Assembly (NCBI GenBank): GCA_930367215.1
Contig: OV884059.1
Coordinates: forward strand, 147,062,511-147,126,510
Length of the DNA: 64,000 nucleotides
Direction of reading: 5' to 3'
Source: Pollenia angustigena
Lineage: Eukaryota > Arthropoda > Insecta > Diptera > Polleniidae
How positions within the stretch are numbered: the stretch's first letter is position 1; each line of letters starts with the position of its first letter. Positions 22,095 to 32,036 of this stretch are shown here, one piece after another. The notes beneath the pieces were generated by a model that saw only the letters and a program-made list of their open reading frames with translations, searched no databases and was not told the origin of the DNA. The position numbers and the translations under genes were made by a program.

Positions 22095-23088
22095 CACCCT
22101 AATTCTAGTATAGGAATCAGCTGATTCATTTTGTTTACTGTTTTTTTATAAGAAAAAAAATTGTGTGCTGTTAGTGCAAAATTTTAATTTAAATAAAAAT
22201 TTTTTTGTAAAAAAATTATGTATGTTTAAATAAAATTTTTTTTATTATATTAAATTTTTCCAAGTGCTTAATGGATTTTTTCCCCCTTTTTAAGATTTGA
22301 AAGTTATTTTCAGCTGAATAAACCTTTTTTTAAACATGTGTTGGAAATAATAGAGCGTCATTTAAAAAAAGGGAACGTTTGTTCCAAACACAATATATTT
22401 TGCAGCAACATTGCCTTTTTTGGCCCAGGGATCGTACCAGCTCAGCGTTGGAAATTATTTCAACATTTTACTGTCCCAGACACTAGTTTAAAAATTTTGT
22501 CCGAGACTCTGGAAGTCATGGAGAGAGAACTTTGTCCACAATAGATAAACTTAAGTTGCATTTCCAGGTGTAATTGGCTGTGTGAACGGAACCCACATTA
22601 AAATTTTAGCTCCAAAAAAAAAACAAGACCACCATCTCTACAAGGGATATTTAATTTATTAGGAAAAGAGACCCTCCCTGCAAAATCATCTGACTAGTGA
22701 TGGATTTTTTACAAGCTCTTCTACTGGCTTCTCGAACTGGCACTTAGTTGTTATTTTAATTCTTTCAATTATTTCCACAAAAAATATATCAAAACACAAC
22801 ACAAATGAAGAAAAATATCAAAACCGCCGTATAAATAAAAATTGCAGCCAACCATAAAGTAAAATTTTTGAAACACAACACAAAGAAGCACAAGACAACA
22901 CTAAAAATGCCGACGACAAAATCAAAGGCAATAAAAGGCAACAGCAACGCCAATTTTTCTTAGAAAATACCAAACATATGTTTACAGTCATCGAAATATG
23001 GCAATATTGCCAACGGTAATACGAAATTAAAACAAAACATAAAAATCGGCGTTGTTTACTGTTGACGACGCCAAATAGAATAAGGGTG
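22095..23088 (+). mobile_element. PIF/Harbinger element inserted in the LINE
   Basis: The element begins CACCCTAATTCT and ends AGAATAAGGGTG, an inverted pair with 3-bp A/T flanks (ATT / ATA), as for PIF/Harbinger insertions. It splits the LINE exactly between AGVPQGRIF and PLLCILYITDVP. Inside is a decayed Harbinger transposase (22564-22620). The same CACCCTTAT ends cap the palindromic MITEs at 62631 and 63518. Confidence 0.6.
22338..22680 (+). pseudogene. Harbinger transposase remnant
   Basis: The frame reads PGVIGCVNGTHIKILAPKK then HLYKGYLI. This matches the first catalytic block of Harbinger DDE transposases (G-x-IGC-x-DGTHI...P). The usual aspartate is asparagine here (VNGTH), and the frame soon hits a stop. 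Upstream, the ORF from 22338 (ending LSETLEVMERELCPQ) may be the preceding region. Not functional. Confidence 0.6.
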
Positions 23089-23096
23089 ATAATGTC

Positions 23097-23481
23097 CCCT
23101 TCTGTGCATTCTCTATATAACGGATGTGCCTTTAAATGAAAACATGTTTACATCTACTTATGCAGATGGTACGGCAATTTCAATTGCACACGAATTCGCC
23201 GCAACGGCATCTATGATTTGACAATGATATATGTATAGAATAATTGGAAGTATGGTTGAATAAGTGGAGGATTAAATTAAATGCACAAAGTATATCCAAG
23301 TAACTTTTTTCTCAGAAAGGAAACTTGCCCCCAAATTCGAATTAACAACCAGTTTGTACGCCAGCTGTCTAAAGTGAAATACCTCGGTATTCACCTTGAT
23401 TGCCAGCTTATTTTGAAACCCCACATAGAGGCAAAATTCACTCACATGATTAATACGCAGGAATTCAGTTTTAAGCGTTAA
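23097..23481 (+). pseudogene. LINE RT fragment, part 3 (YADG and VKYLG motifs)
   Basis: Frames read PLLCILYITDVPLNENMF and STYADGTAISIAHE, the catalytic YADD region with the second Asp changed to Gly. From 23281 they read RQLSKVKYLGIHLDCQLILK, the RT thumb motif. Orientation and order continue parts 1 and 2. The catalytic change and stops mean no activity. Confidence 0.7.
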
Positions 23482-23727
23482 TTATTTGCACCCACTGTAC
23501 CTTTTAAAAAGCAGGTTTTGATTTTGTGCTCTTTAATATCCACCTCTAAGCGTCCATTTGCAAAATTTGGCAAAACAAAAATTTAAAACAATATATTAAA
23601 CACCCAAAGCACGTTCAACTCCAAAATGCCATTTGGCTATAATACGCAAACAATTCCTTGACTTATGTTAAAATAAATGCAAATTTCTTTAAGCTAAATA
23701 CTATTGATTTTATAAAAAAAAACGCTT
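23482..23727. other. Short gene-free stretch
   Basis: Degraded sequence after the LINE thumb region, possibly more LINE. Nothing clear. Confidence 0.35.
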
Positions 23728-24131
23728 AAAACAAGTTAGAGTGCAATATTCACATCTTTGATACCATCCACCGATAGTTAGAATATTTCAGGAGTGGACT
23801 TTAAATGTAACCTGTGGTTAATTATGGACCGATCTTCTCGAAATTAATGTGATTTCTAGTCATAAAAACTGTGACAGGCCAAAATTTATTACAATAGCAT
23901 TATTTGTTATGGTTTTAGGCGTACCAAAGGGTTTTTCGAGTGTGGATTTTATATGGGGCCTATGGTTAATTATGGAACGATGGACATGACATCGCTTATT
24001 CGAGTTTGAATTTCTCATAGACTCAGAATATACATATATGTGTACTTAATGGGGTCTTAGATGAAAATTAAAAAAGTTTCACACGGAATGACGAACATAG
24101 TATACCCTCATTCACCACTAGTGGTGAAATG
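23728..24131 (+). mobile_element. Helentron-associated element, family 1, short copy
   Basis: It has the same parts as 7149-9754 in the same order: ACAAGTTAGAGTGC start, GATACCATCCACCGATAG, two diverged copies of the 153-bp unit (TTATGGACCGATCTTC), ACACGGAATGACGAACATA, and a terminal TATACCCTCATTCACCACTAGT hairpin. Confidence 0.65.
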
Positions 24132-25449
24132 TAATCAAAATAATTAACCCTAATCCCACTAAATAGTCATTCAAGTGGTCTTTTATAATTTTGATAAGCA
24201 ACAACGATTAATTTAAACAAAATTACTTTTAATTCAAAAAAAAACAATCAATCTTCTTCTAGTTCAGATTTTATTAGGCGGTTACTCAAAATGTTGTTAT
24301 TTTATTAGCGTGTTATCCATCTAATTATTGTACAAAGCCACACAAAATAAATAAAAAACTACTACAAAAAAAATAAAATATTTTTTTCTTTTGTTCTTTT
24401 AGTTCTTTGTATGATGATCGTTTAATGAATTTATGATCAATTTTTAAAATAAAATATTAAATTTTGTATGTGATTTATAGAGGTAAACAAAGACAACGGA
24501 TTGATTTGTTTTGAGTATTTATTTAATTCGTTATCGTTGTCAATTTTGTTTTTATTCTGATTACACTCAATCGAATTCATTCTCACATGCAAACTTTTTT
24601 TAGTACTTGTATGTGTTTTTTTTTTAGTTATAGCTAAATAAAAGTTTAAATATAAACAAAATGTTTGTACTTGTACTATGGCTTGTTTCTCGACAAGTAT
24701 CTACATTTAACAATTATTAACATTTATTCGTCGTTATTTATTTATTATCACCCATAAGTGTTTCAAAATTTATTAATGATGTCTATATGTTCAATCGGGC
24801 GATAAGAGAATTCTTAAGTTTTTGATAAATAAACAATTAAATTTATCACGCCTTTAATAAATTATACGTAGTTGAGTAAATTTCTAAAAACAAACATAAA
24901 TTTTCCTATATTTTCGTAATTAAAACTATATGAAGACAAATTAAATTTGGGTTATTTTTTAAGTCATGCTGTGTTAACCCTTTAATGCCTAAGTATGCCT
25001 CAAGGCAATCTTTTTCAAAATTTGTACTGACGTTCGCTATATTTATATTAATGCCCTTTTTTACAAATGCTTAAAGATCTAGAAAAATATTTGTAAAAGT
25101 TTCGAAAGCTGGTTAAAACTCTAAAGGCATTGTAAACAATCTCACAATGCTTTTATTTGAAATGTAAACTTCATTTATGCTGCTCAAATAATAATTTTTT
25201 TTTTTTTTTTTTTTTTTGATGATCAAACTAACAAAACTAAATATTAAGTTTTTTTGCTTTATTATTGAAAATAAAAACTAACAAACAGAATACTCCAAAT
25301 AGTAAATGGGTTTTTATTACTAGATGCCCAAGGGTGTTTCAAGGTATGCCTTAATGTTTTCTCACCTGGAAAGTAAACGACTTGTTGCCCGGCCTTAAAA
25401 ATATTTTTTTTAACTCAAAGAAATACCCAAAAAAAATATTTTCATAATA
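24132..25449. other. AT-rich stretch, no gene seen
   Basis: A T tract at about 25197-25217 and AT-rich filler. The pair ATGCCTAAGTATGCCTCAAGG (25000) and TAGATGCCCAAGGGTGTTTC (25322) may be ends of a degraded element. No protein motif. Confidence 0.4.
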
Positions 25450-25450
25450 A

Positions 25451-25690
25451 AGGGTGTTTTTTAGAGTGTCACAACATTGAGTTGACATCACTGCTTTATT
25501 TGAGCACCCATTTAACAGCTGATAGTTGCTTTTTATTTGGTTTAGTTTGCTTTAAAATTTCATTATGAATCGACTTACACCAGAGCAACATGTGCAAATT
25601 GTTGAAATTTTTAATCAATATAATTTGGCGAATTTCCATTCAAAATTTCTTTTTCGATTAAGCCCATTTCCCATTTACGCAATCGCAAAT
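25451..25690 (+). pseudogene. Mariner-like transposase 5' fragment
   Basis: An end-like AGGGTGTTTTTTAGAG at 25451 is followed by ATG at 25565 and MNRLTPEQHVQIVEIFNQYN, then FHSKFLFRLSPF. This resembles the N-terminal HTH of the insect mariner-type transposases that begin M-x-R-T-x-EQR-x-x-IV. Only about 40 codons remain. A relative lies at 36284-36596. Confidence 0.5.
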
Positions 25691-26176
25691 TGCGACTTAT
25701 TAATTTTAGCTCTAGTTCAGGTTAAGTTTAGTTGTAATTAAATTCTCGTTCAGTTCCAGTTTCGTATCCACCGCAACACACTAGTGCAAGTTCTAATTCG
25801 ATCATAGTTAAGTTCTAGTTCTAATAATTATAGTCAAAACTATCAACTTTCTTGAGAAAAATATTTATTAGCAGTTTATAACACTCGAACGTGCCAATAT
25901 TTCCATCTCGTTTAGACATGAAAAACAACAATTTAGCCATTTTTTTTAGCCAAATTTTTTAAAGTATTTTAATTGGTTTACGCAAATGAATTTTACAATT
26001 AAATTATTAAATTTATAATTGAAACATTTCGTTACTCAAGGAAGTTTCTTATGAGGAATTAATTCGCACAATGTAAGCAGGCACTTATTTACAATTTTAG
26101 TGTAATATAAACCTTCGATTCGTTATTAATAATACTTTGATAGTTGAAAAAATAGAAAAGCCTGGCACATTGCGTT
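25691..26176. repeat. AGTTCTAGTTCAG-type low-complexity patch and filler
   Basis: 25707-25845 is built of degenerate AGTTCTAGTTCAGTT words, as in 50750-50900. The remainder is AT-rich without features. Confidence 0.5.
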
Positions 26177-27425
26177 TTAACATAACTGGGGTACGCTGAA
26201 TCTTATGGTGCTAACCGTTTTTTTATGTTACCTCTTGTTTTCGAGATATGTTTACCGGTATTTCGAAAATGGAGGAGGTTGCACATCATATATTCGTGTA
26301 ACTCAAAAACGGTTTAGTTTATTGAAATTACTAAAAAAAACCCGAAATTCCGCAATAAAAGGAATGAAGATAGCGGGTAGGAATGTTAGAAATAAATATG
26401 GCGGTTTAATAAAGTTCTTAAATTTGGCCCCTGCAACGCCTAGGATGCCCCTAGATGGGTCAAATGTATGACCAACCCCACTTTATTTTACATCTCAATC
26501 ATTTATTTCTAACATACCTACCCCCTATCTCCCTTCCTTAAGGGGGCTCCCATACAAAATAGTCAATACAGATTGGAAATATATTTTAGAAAAAGCCCCA
26601 AAACTACCAAGGAGTCGCCCCTAGTAAGATAACATGTATGACCGACCTCAATTAGTTTTTTGTTCCTACCATTTTCTTAAAACATACTTGCCATATATCT
26701 CCACCCCTTAGGGGGGCTCCCATACAAATATGGGCGTTTAATGAAATTCTTAAATTTGGCACCTGCAGCGCCTAGGATGTCCCTAGATGGGTCAAATGTA
26801 TGACCAACCCCACTTTATTTTTTATCTCAATCATTTATTTCTAAAGTACCTACCCGCTATCTCCATTCCTTAAGGGGGCTGCCATACAAAATGTTCAATG
26901 GAGCTTAAAAATATATTTTAAAAAAGTCCCTTAAATCCCCAGGAGTCGCCCCTTGAAAGATAACACATATGCCCGACTTCAATTAGTTTTTTGTTCTTAA
27001 CATTTTCTCGGGACATACTTGCCCCTTATCTCCACTTCTTAGGGGGGCTCCGATACAAATATTGCGTTTTATGAAATTCTTAAATTAATTAAAATTTTTC
27101 GACTTTTGTGAATAAAATCAAAAGTAGGTAACTGATTTTAATCTTTTATTGCTTGTGTTTTTAATGAATTTTTAAAAAATAAAAATTTCGAAATTTTGGC
27201 AAAAAAAACGACTGCTCTTATTAGAAAAAAAAACTTTTCTTAAAGGAAATTTTATAACGGAATTTCGGTTTTTTAGGAATTTCAATAAACTCAACCGTTT
27301 TTGAGTTACGCGAATATATGTTGTGCAACCTTCTCCATTTTCGAAATAACGCTATATTTCAAAAACCAGAGCCAATCTAAAAATACCGCAAGCACCACTG
27401 GATTCAGCGTACATGTTTTATGTAA
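26177..27425. repeat. Foldback element with alternating tandem repeats in the loop
   Basis: Arms of about 185 bp: the left arm starts near GTACGCTGAATCTTATGGTG (26191) and contains TTTCGAAAATGGAGGAGGTTG. The right arm carries the inverse near 27225-27412. The loop holds two unit types in A-B-A-B order, about 340 bp per pair. Type A has GCCTAGGATG.CCCTAGATGG; type B has AGGAGTCGCCCCT and GACCGAC. Every unit ends in AGGGGGCTCCCATACAAA-like sequence. The ORFs at 26205 and 27301-27700 are by-products. Confidence 0.7.
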
Positions 27426-27455
27426 AATCGCTAATTTCTTGCACAGTGTCATTAT

Positions 27456-27737
27456 CAGGGAAACCATAAATATGCAATTGCATGTTTTTTCTTGTGCGAC
27501 CAATGAAGACAGAAACAATATATTTATTCGTTTTCGAGATTTTTATGAACTTTGGCATCGATTTGTTAGTGCATATTTTTGCATATTTTACAGCTTGCAG
27601 CATTTTTTTGCATAATTTAGTTAAAAGATCCTTTTTGCAGCATTTTTTAAGTGTAGTGCGCATATTTTGCCTTTTTAAGGCATATTTTAATACACATTAA
27701 ATTTTTTTAGTTGCCTACAAGAGCTTTCGCAGCAAAT

Positions 27738-27768
<31 letters not shown>

Positions 27769-28144
27769 GTTCAAAAATCTGTTACTTCAATTTCGACATC
27801 TACATTTAATTTTTACTCTTAAATTGTAAGACAAAGCAGGTTGTCATTAAGGATAAATGTTATGCGATGTGTATCTAGACCAATCTTTCAGTGTATCGAT
27901 CGACCCAGAATCACTTTTTAAAGTGATTTAACGATGTCCATCCGTCCGTCTGGCTGGTTGTCTCTCCATGTTGACCTTGTGCGCAAAGTACAATTTCCAA
28001 AATTGTTGAGTATCGTGTCTTCAAATGAGCAATTTTTAAATTTTAGGGCATTTTTTTAACATTTTCAGGGCATATTTTCTAGTTTTTAATGCATATTTAA
28101 TTCGCAAAAAACGCGTTTTTTAGAGCATATTTCTGGTTTCCCTG
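27456..28144. mobile_element. hAT element with GCATATTT subterminal repeats
   Basis: Left CAGGGAAACCATAAATATGC; right GCATATTTCTGGTTTCCCTG. Flanking 8-mers GTCATTAT / GTTATTAT differ at one position. Many GCATATTTT words sit inside both ends, like the ATATGC words of 18257-19819. A family-2 Helentron fragment (27893-28015) lies within. Confidence 0.75.
27893..28015 (+). mobile_element. Helentron-associated element family 2, fragment
   Basis: ATCGACCCAGAATCACTTTT, ACGATGTCCATCCGTCCGTC (GTCY region), TGGCTGGTTG and TTGTGCGCAAAGTAC appear in the same order as in the full copy at 58001-58775. Confidence 0.65.
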
Positions 28145-28620
28145 GTTATTATTAATTACAAAGGTCTGCAATTAAAGCGGTTTACATAATTGAAACATGT
28201 AGCTGTTGGTCTATATATTGCAAATAAAAACTTCGTTTAAATGGACTATATCACATTTATCAGACAACGTATTTGTTTTTTTTTTCGCTGTATACTTCTC
28301 TTTCAGCCGCTATCCAGAGTAAAAGTCTGGCTCGATTGAAATAAAATCCTCAAGGGACCGAAAACGGATAAAAACTAAAAATCCTTTAATAAAAATTAAA
28401 AATTATTTAGATTGCAATAAGATATTTTTGGGCCAAATTAAAAGTTAATATATTTATAATAAGATGGTTTATGGATACAAAGACTCTGTTCCGGAAAGAA
28501 GATTGAATGAGTGTTATATGAAATTATGGACCGATTCTCACCATAGGCTTCGTACGTTATGACGATTCATACTTTTTTACCAAATTTTATCAAATTATAC
28601 TGTGTGTAATTTTTTAAGTC
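28145..28620. other. Gene-free stretch
   Basis: AT-rich. ATATGAAATTATGGACCGATTCTCACCA at about 28517 resembles one family-1 minisatellite unit. Nothing else. Confidence 0.4.
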
Positions 28621-28883
28621 ATGGAAAAATAACCACTATGGACACCACTATGTGATAAAATACCAAAAAAAAGACCCGTGTCACCCAGTTTGGCCAAAAG
28701 TCAAAAAGTTTTTTTATGGGCCCCCAAAGATTTGGGGCCTCGGTGTAATTTTTGCCAAAAAAAAGTGATAATTTTCTCAGGCTCATATCCTGCAAACCGC
28801 TCGGAATTTTGATTTACCCTCTAAAACAAAGTTGTAGCTCTGTCTTTTATTACTTAGTGGTGTCCGTATGTGGTTATTTCATT
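28621..28883. repeat. Foldback MITE, GTGGTGTCC arms
   Basis: Left AAAATAACCACTATGGACAC then CACTATGTGATAAAA. The inverse lies at the right end (TTTTATTACTTAGTGGTGTC then CGTATGTGGTTATTT). Arms of about 37 bp. Confidence 0.65.
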
Positions 28884-28904
28884 TCGTGTTGCATGTTAAC
28901 ACAC

Positions 28905-29045
28905 ATCAAGAATGGACGGAAGGAGTTACATCGTTAGATCGATTCAGAAAGTGATTCTAGGTCGATGAGTTGGGGGTTTAAAACCAATGATTTTATGTGC
29001 TTAACACATCAGCACAAACACATTATGCCTCTATATTTTATGGTG
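28905..29045 (-). mobile_element. Helentron-associated element family 2, fragment (minus)
   Basis: In reverse it reads family-2 words: TTATGGTGTGGG (terminal hairpin side), GCATAATGTG, TAGAATCACTTTCTGAATCG and ATCTAACGATG. The rest of the element is missing. Confidence 0.5.
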
Positions 29046-29911
29046 TGGGTCTAATTAATTTTACTGTCGCTGCTACACACTTTAATTAACTTTAGTAATA
29101 ATTTATAAATATGTATGTATGTATGTATGTATGTATATTTATAAAATAATAGTATTTACTAATAAATTAAATAAGACAACAGTTTTAGTAATTAACATTA
29201 AATAAATACTATTTATGGAATTTTAGCTTGTATTTATTTATTACCACAGCTGGTGACTGCCATAAATTGTATGTATTTTGTAGTCACTACGATAAAGTCA
29301 TCATTCAATATGATATAAATTAACTTCAAATATCAAAAATAAATATTTATAATTAATAAAATACAAATGTTTTTTTAAGGCGAAGTTGGATTATTTTTTA
29401 TTGCAATACAAAGTTAAAAGATAAAAACATATTTAAGAATTACGATTTTTGTTTTTTTGAGGCAATGTTATGCCACTTAGAGATATTATGCCGATAAATG
29501 TTAATTGACATTCGTGAAGGGCTTGGCGAAAAATGTTAACGTGCACTTCCAGAGGTTTCCGATTGAAAAACAATTTCAATAGCACCGTGTCGATTTTAAA
29601 ATCAATAATTCTATATATTTAGGCTATAAACTACTGTTTTGATCTACATGTTATTTCAGCAGTGTTGCCAATGAAGAAAAATTCGAACATTACAGATGAA
29701 TGAGTCCCAAATTATACATTTGAAGCAAAATAACACACACAAAACCAAAAAGTAGGTTTGATAGAAAGAATTCGCCTTGCATCACCTAATAGATATTCCT
29801 TATTTAAAATGGAAGCACATATTAATTTTCGAACATAAGCAAAAATGTAGGCACAGGAACCCTACAAAACTCTTTATGTACAAGCTTACGGATAATTAAT
29901 TTTTAAATTTT
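29046..29911. other. AT-rich stretch with a TATG microsatellite
   Basis: 29109-29136 is (TATG)n. The remainder holds no recognised gene or repeat. Confidence 0.45.
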
Positions 29912-30052
29912 CTGTGTGGTATCATATGGTGCGGTATCATATGGTCGGGCTTAAGCCACTATACTTTCTTTCTTGTTTATAATATATCATTGGACAAGAA
30001 ACACAATTGTTTCGTTTTGATGCCCTTCACCACAGGTGGAAAGTGAATATAC
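29912..30052 (+). repeat. Family-2 Helentron 3' end fragment and LTR insertion site
   Basis: GGTATCATATGGTCGGGCTTAAGCCACTATACTTTCTTTCTTGTTT is the family-2 terminus. It is followed by GATGCCCTTCACCACAGGTG. The smaller LTR element is inserted at ATAC (30049-30052). Confidence 0.55.
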
Positions 30053-30492
30053 TGTTACGTTTTTCCTTTAATAAACGCGTTCGGTTTACTCCCTTTATAA
30101 TAAACCGTTGAGTTCTTTTAATTGCAAATAAAAATAAGTACACACACTTATTCAACTTAACAAACTTTATTGAAATTAATTATTTTGTTCACAATTGTTA
30201 GTTACGAACAGAACCGTTTTCCAAAACAACTAAACTAATTTTACATGAGTCACCCCTTTTTATATTTCATAATTATTTCTAGATTTTTCCTGAACCTTCC
30301 CGTAAAAACTACTTATTATGTTCTATAACCATTTCTAGAAATTACTGGGAAATTTATATAGGAATTATTTTTAAAATAACAGTTGTGTTGAAAATTATAC
30401 ATGACAATTTTAAGTAACATAAAACTATAACTTACAAGATAACTTATAACTATAACTATAAATAATTCTTAGATAATTTAACTTTCGTAACA
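30053..30492 (-). repeat. 3' LTR of the deleted element
   Basis: 440 bp, TG...CA bounded, same as 33453-33892 as far as I could compare by eye. It is the 3' LTR in element orientation because the ORFs run on the minus strand. Confidence 0.9.
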
Positions 30493-30507
30493 CTGCCCTC
30501 CACTTAA
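30493..30507 (-). other. Polypurine tract
   Basis: The minus strand reads AAGTGGAGGGCAG directly against the 3' LTR, the expected plus-strand primer position. Confidence 0.7.
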
Positions 30508-32033
30508 GCCTGTTCGTCCCGAATAGGCTCAGATTCTCCTTTTCCATAATGGGCTAGTCGTTCTAGATGTACCACTTTCATTTTTGATCTTGGGCTCTTA
30601 TATTTCTGGATCCGATACACCACGTCATTCAATTTCTTTATTACTTTATATGGACCATCCCAATGAGTCTGCAGCTTTGGAGATAGTCCTTCCTTTCGTT
30701 GCGGATTAAAAAGTAAGACCAACTGGCCTTCTTTGAAGCCTTTCGAATTTGCCGCTCGATCATATCTGGCTTTCATCTGGTCATTTGATGAATTAACACG
30801 CCTTCGTCTTAACTCGTTTTTCTGCTCTTGGGTAGAGTCATTATTATTCGCTGGTACGGATAGTTCACCAAAGTTGTACTGCTGGACCGGATTTCTACTT
30901 TCTCCAATTAGACCACTGTCTGCAACGCACTGTGGGCATGTAATTACGCAATCAATCACGGCTTGCTTGCAACCGACCCAATAGTAACTTGCTTTTAACT
31001 TCTTTATGGTTTTTGTAACGCTAAGATGCCCACCACCAGTACCTTCGTGGAATTTCTTCACAACTTCACATACTTTAGAAGTCGGTACTACAATAAGGTT
31101 TTTAACCGTTTTGCCATCAGTACTTTCCCATGTACGGTATAGGCAACCATTTATCATCCGCAGACTACTCCACTGCGCCCAATACGCTTTCATTAGTGGA
31201 TCGTTCAATTTAATTTCTTCACAAGTCGGCCTTTCACCTTCTTTCTTAGCCATCATAATTTGCGCTAATAAGGGGTCACTTTTCTGCGCCGTTGACCAGT
31301 CTTCGCTGGGTTCCACATCTAATAAGCGAATCTCATTTATGCGTTTCTTGTTTTTAGACTCTATACCGTGCTTGCTTTTATGTTTACTGGGCCGTCTTGA
31401 ATATGTGCTCGCTTTCCCACGTTTTTCATCGTTTCTTTGGGAGGACAATTTCTTATGATCACAAGTGACTAGTTGTCTTACAAGGGCTTCACTTCCATTC
31501 CCAACGTTAAGGGGTACTTCTAGACCATGCCAATTCATAATTTGTCGTCCCATGTCTAGACTAATGCCTTGACGAATCATAAAATCTGCTCCAATTATGA
31601 CCTCGTCCATAATTTCAGCCACAATAAATTCATCAAAAACGATCATATCGGCCATTCTTATTTCCACTCTTGCTTTGCCATAGACAATAACAGGCTCTCC
31701 CGTAGCTGTTCGCAAGTTTACACCACTTAGCGGCTCGACAGCTCCCTTTATCAAATCAGCTCTTATAATGGAATGTCCTGCACCAGTGTCGATAGTCAAA
31801 ATGCGGATTTCACCATTTATGTAACCACAGGTCGTAATATTTCTGTTACTCGTTTTCACTACTAAATTTATTGTGGGACCTTCCGTTCCTTCTGCCCTGC
31901 TAGCTCTTCTCAGCTTAAGCGGTGGCTCCCGCGATGATTGTTGACATGCTCTTCGTTTGTTCCTTTGCGGCGAAGCAGATCTTGATCGTTGTTTGGGTGC
32001 TTTGCAGTTTCGCTGAATATGGCCAATCTTACC
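30504..32033 (-). CDS. pol remnant: protease plus integrase N- and C-terminal domains
   Basis: Open frame directly behind the gag TAA and in the same frame; no ATG is needed if the stop is read through. Residues below count from 31859. An aspartic protease with DTGAG at 24-28 is followed by a linker, then the integrase zinc domain with His271, His278, Cys308 and Cys311. A C-terminal integrase segment at about 355-440 contains KEGQLVLLFNP and WDGPYKVIKKL (GPY/F-like). Between protease and zinc domain there is no RT or RNase H. Between Cys311 and the C-terminal segment the DDE core is missing. Both losses kept the frame. Full Ty3/gypsy Pol is over 1,000 residues, against about 510 codons here. 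It could still mature Gag but cannot reverse transcribe or integrate. Confidence 0.75.
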   Translation of the reverse strand, partial: GKIGHIQRNCKAPKQRSRSASPQRNKRRACQQSSREPPLKLRRASRAEGTEGPTINLVVKTSNRNITTCGYINGEIRILTIDTGAGHSIIRADLIKGAVEPLSGVNLRTATGEPVIVYGKARVEIRMADMIVFDEFIVAEIMDEVIIGADFMIRQGISLDMGRQIMNWHGLEVPLNVGNGSEALVRQLVTCDHKKLSSQRNDEKRGKASTYSRRPSKHKSKHGIESKNKKRINEIRLLDVEPSEDWSTAQKSDPLLAQIMMAKKEGERPTCEEIKLNDPLMKAYWAQWSSLRMINGCLYRTWESTDGKTVKNLIVVPTSKVCEVVKKFHEGTGGGHLSVTKTIKKLKASYYWVGCKQAVIDCVITCPQCVADSGLIGESRNPVQQYNFGELSVPANNNDSTQEQKNELRRRRVNSSNDQMKARYDRAANSKGFKEGQLVLLFNPQRKEGLSPKLQTHWDGPYKVIKKLNDVVYRIQKYKSPRSKMKVVHLERLAHYGKGESEPIRDEQA

Positions 32034-32036
32034 TTA
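32034..32036 (-). other. In-frame TAA at a zinc-knuckle cysteine (gag/pol junction)
   Basis: The frame is open on both sides. The stop replaces the second Cys of an otherwise good C-x2-C-x4-H-x4-C pattern. It is the only stop between the gag start and the pol end. Confidence 0.8.

Noticed and set aside
27895..28970. CRISPR-like or inverted clusters of short repeats
   Set aside because: The repeats are parts of MITEs and Helentron-like elements. There is no regular spacer structure.
31006..31458. 150-codon plus-strand ORF
   Set aside because: Shadow of the pol remnant on the opposite strand. It has no domain.
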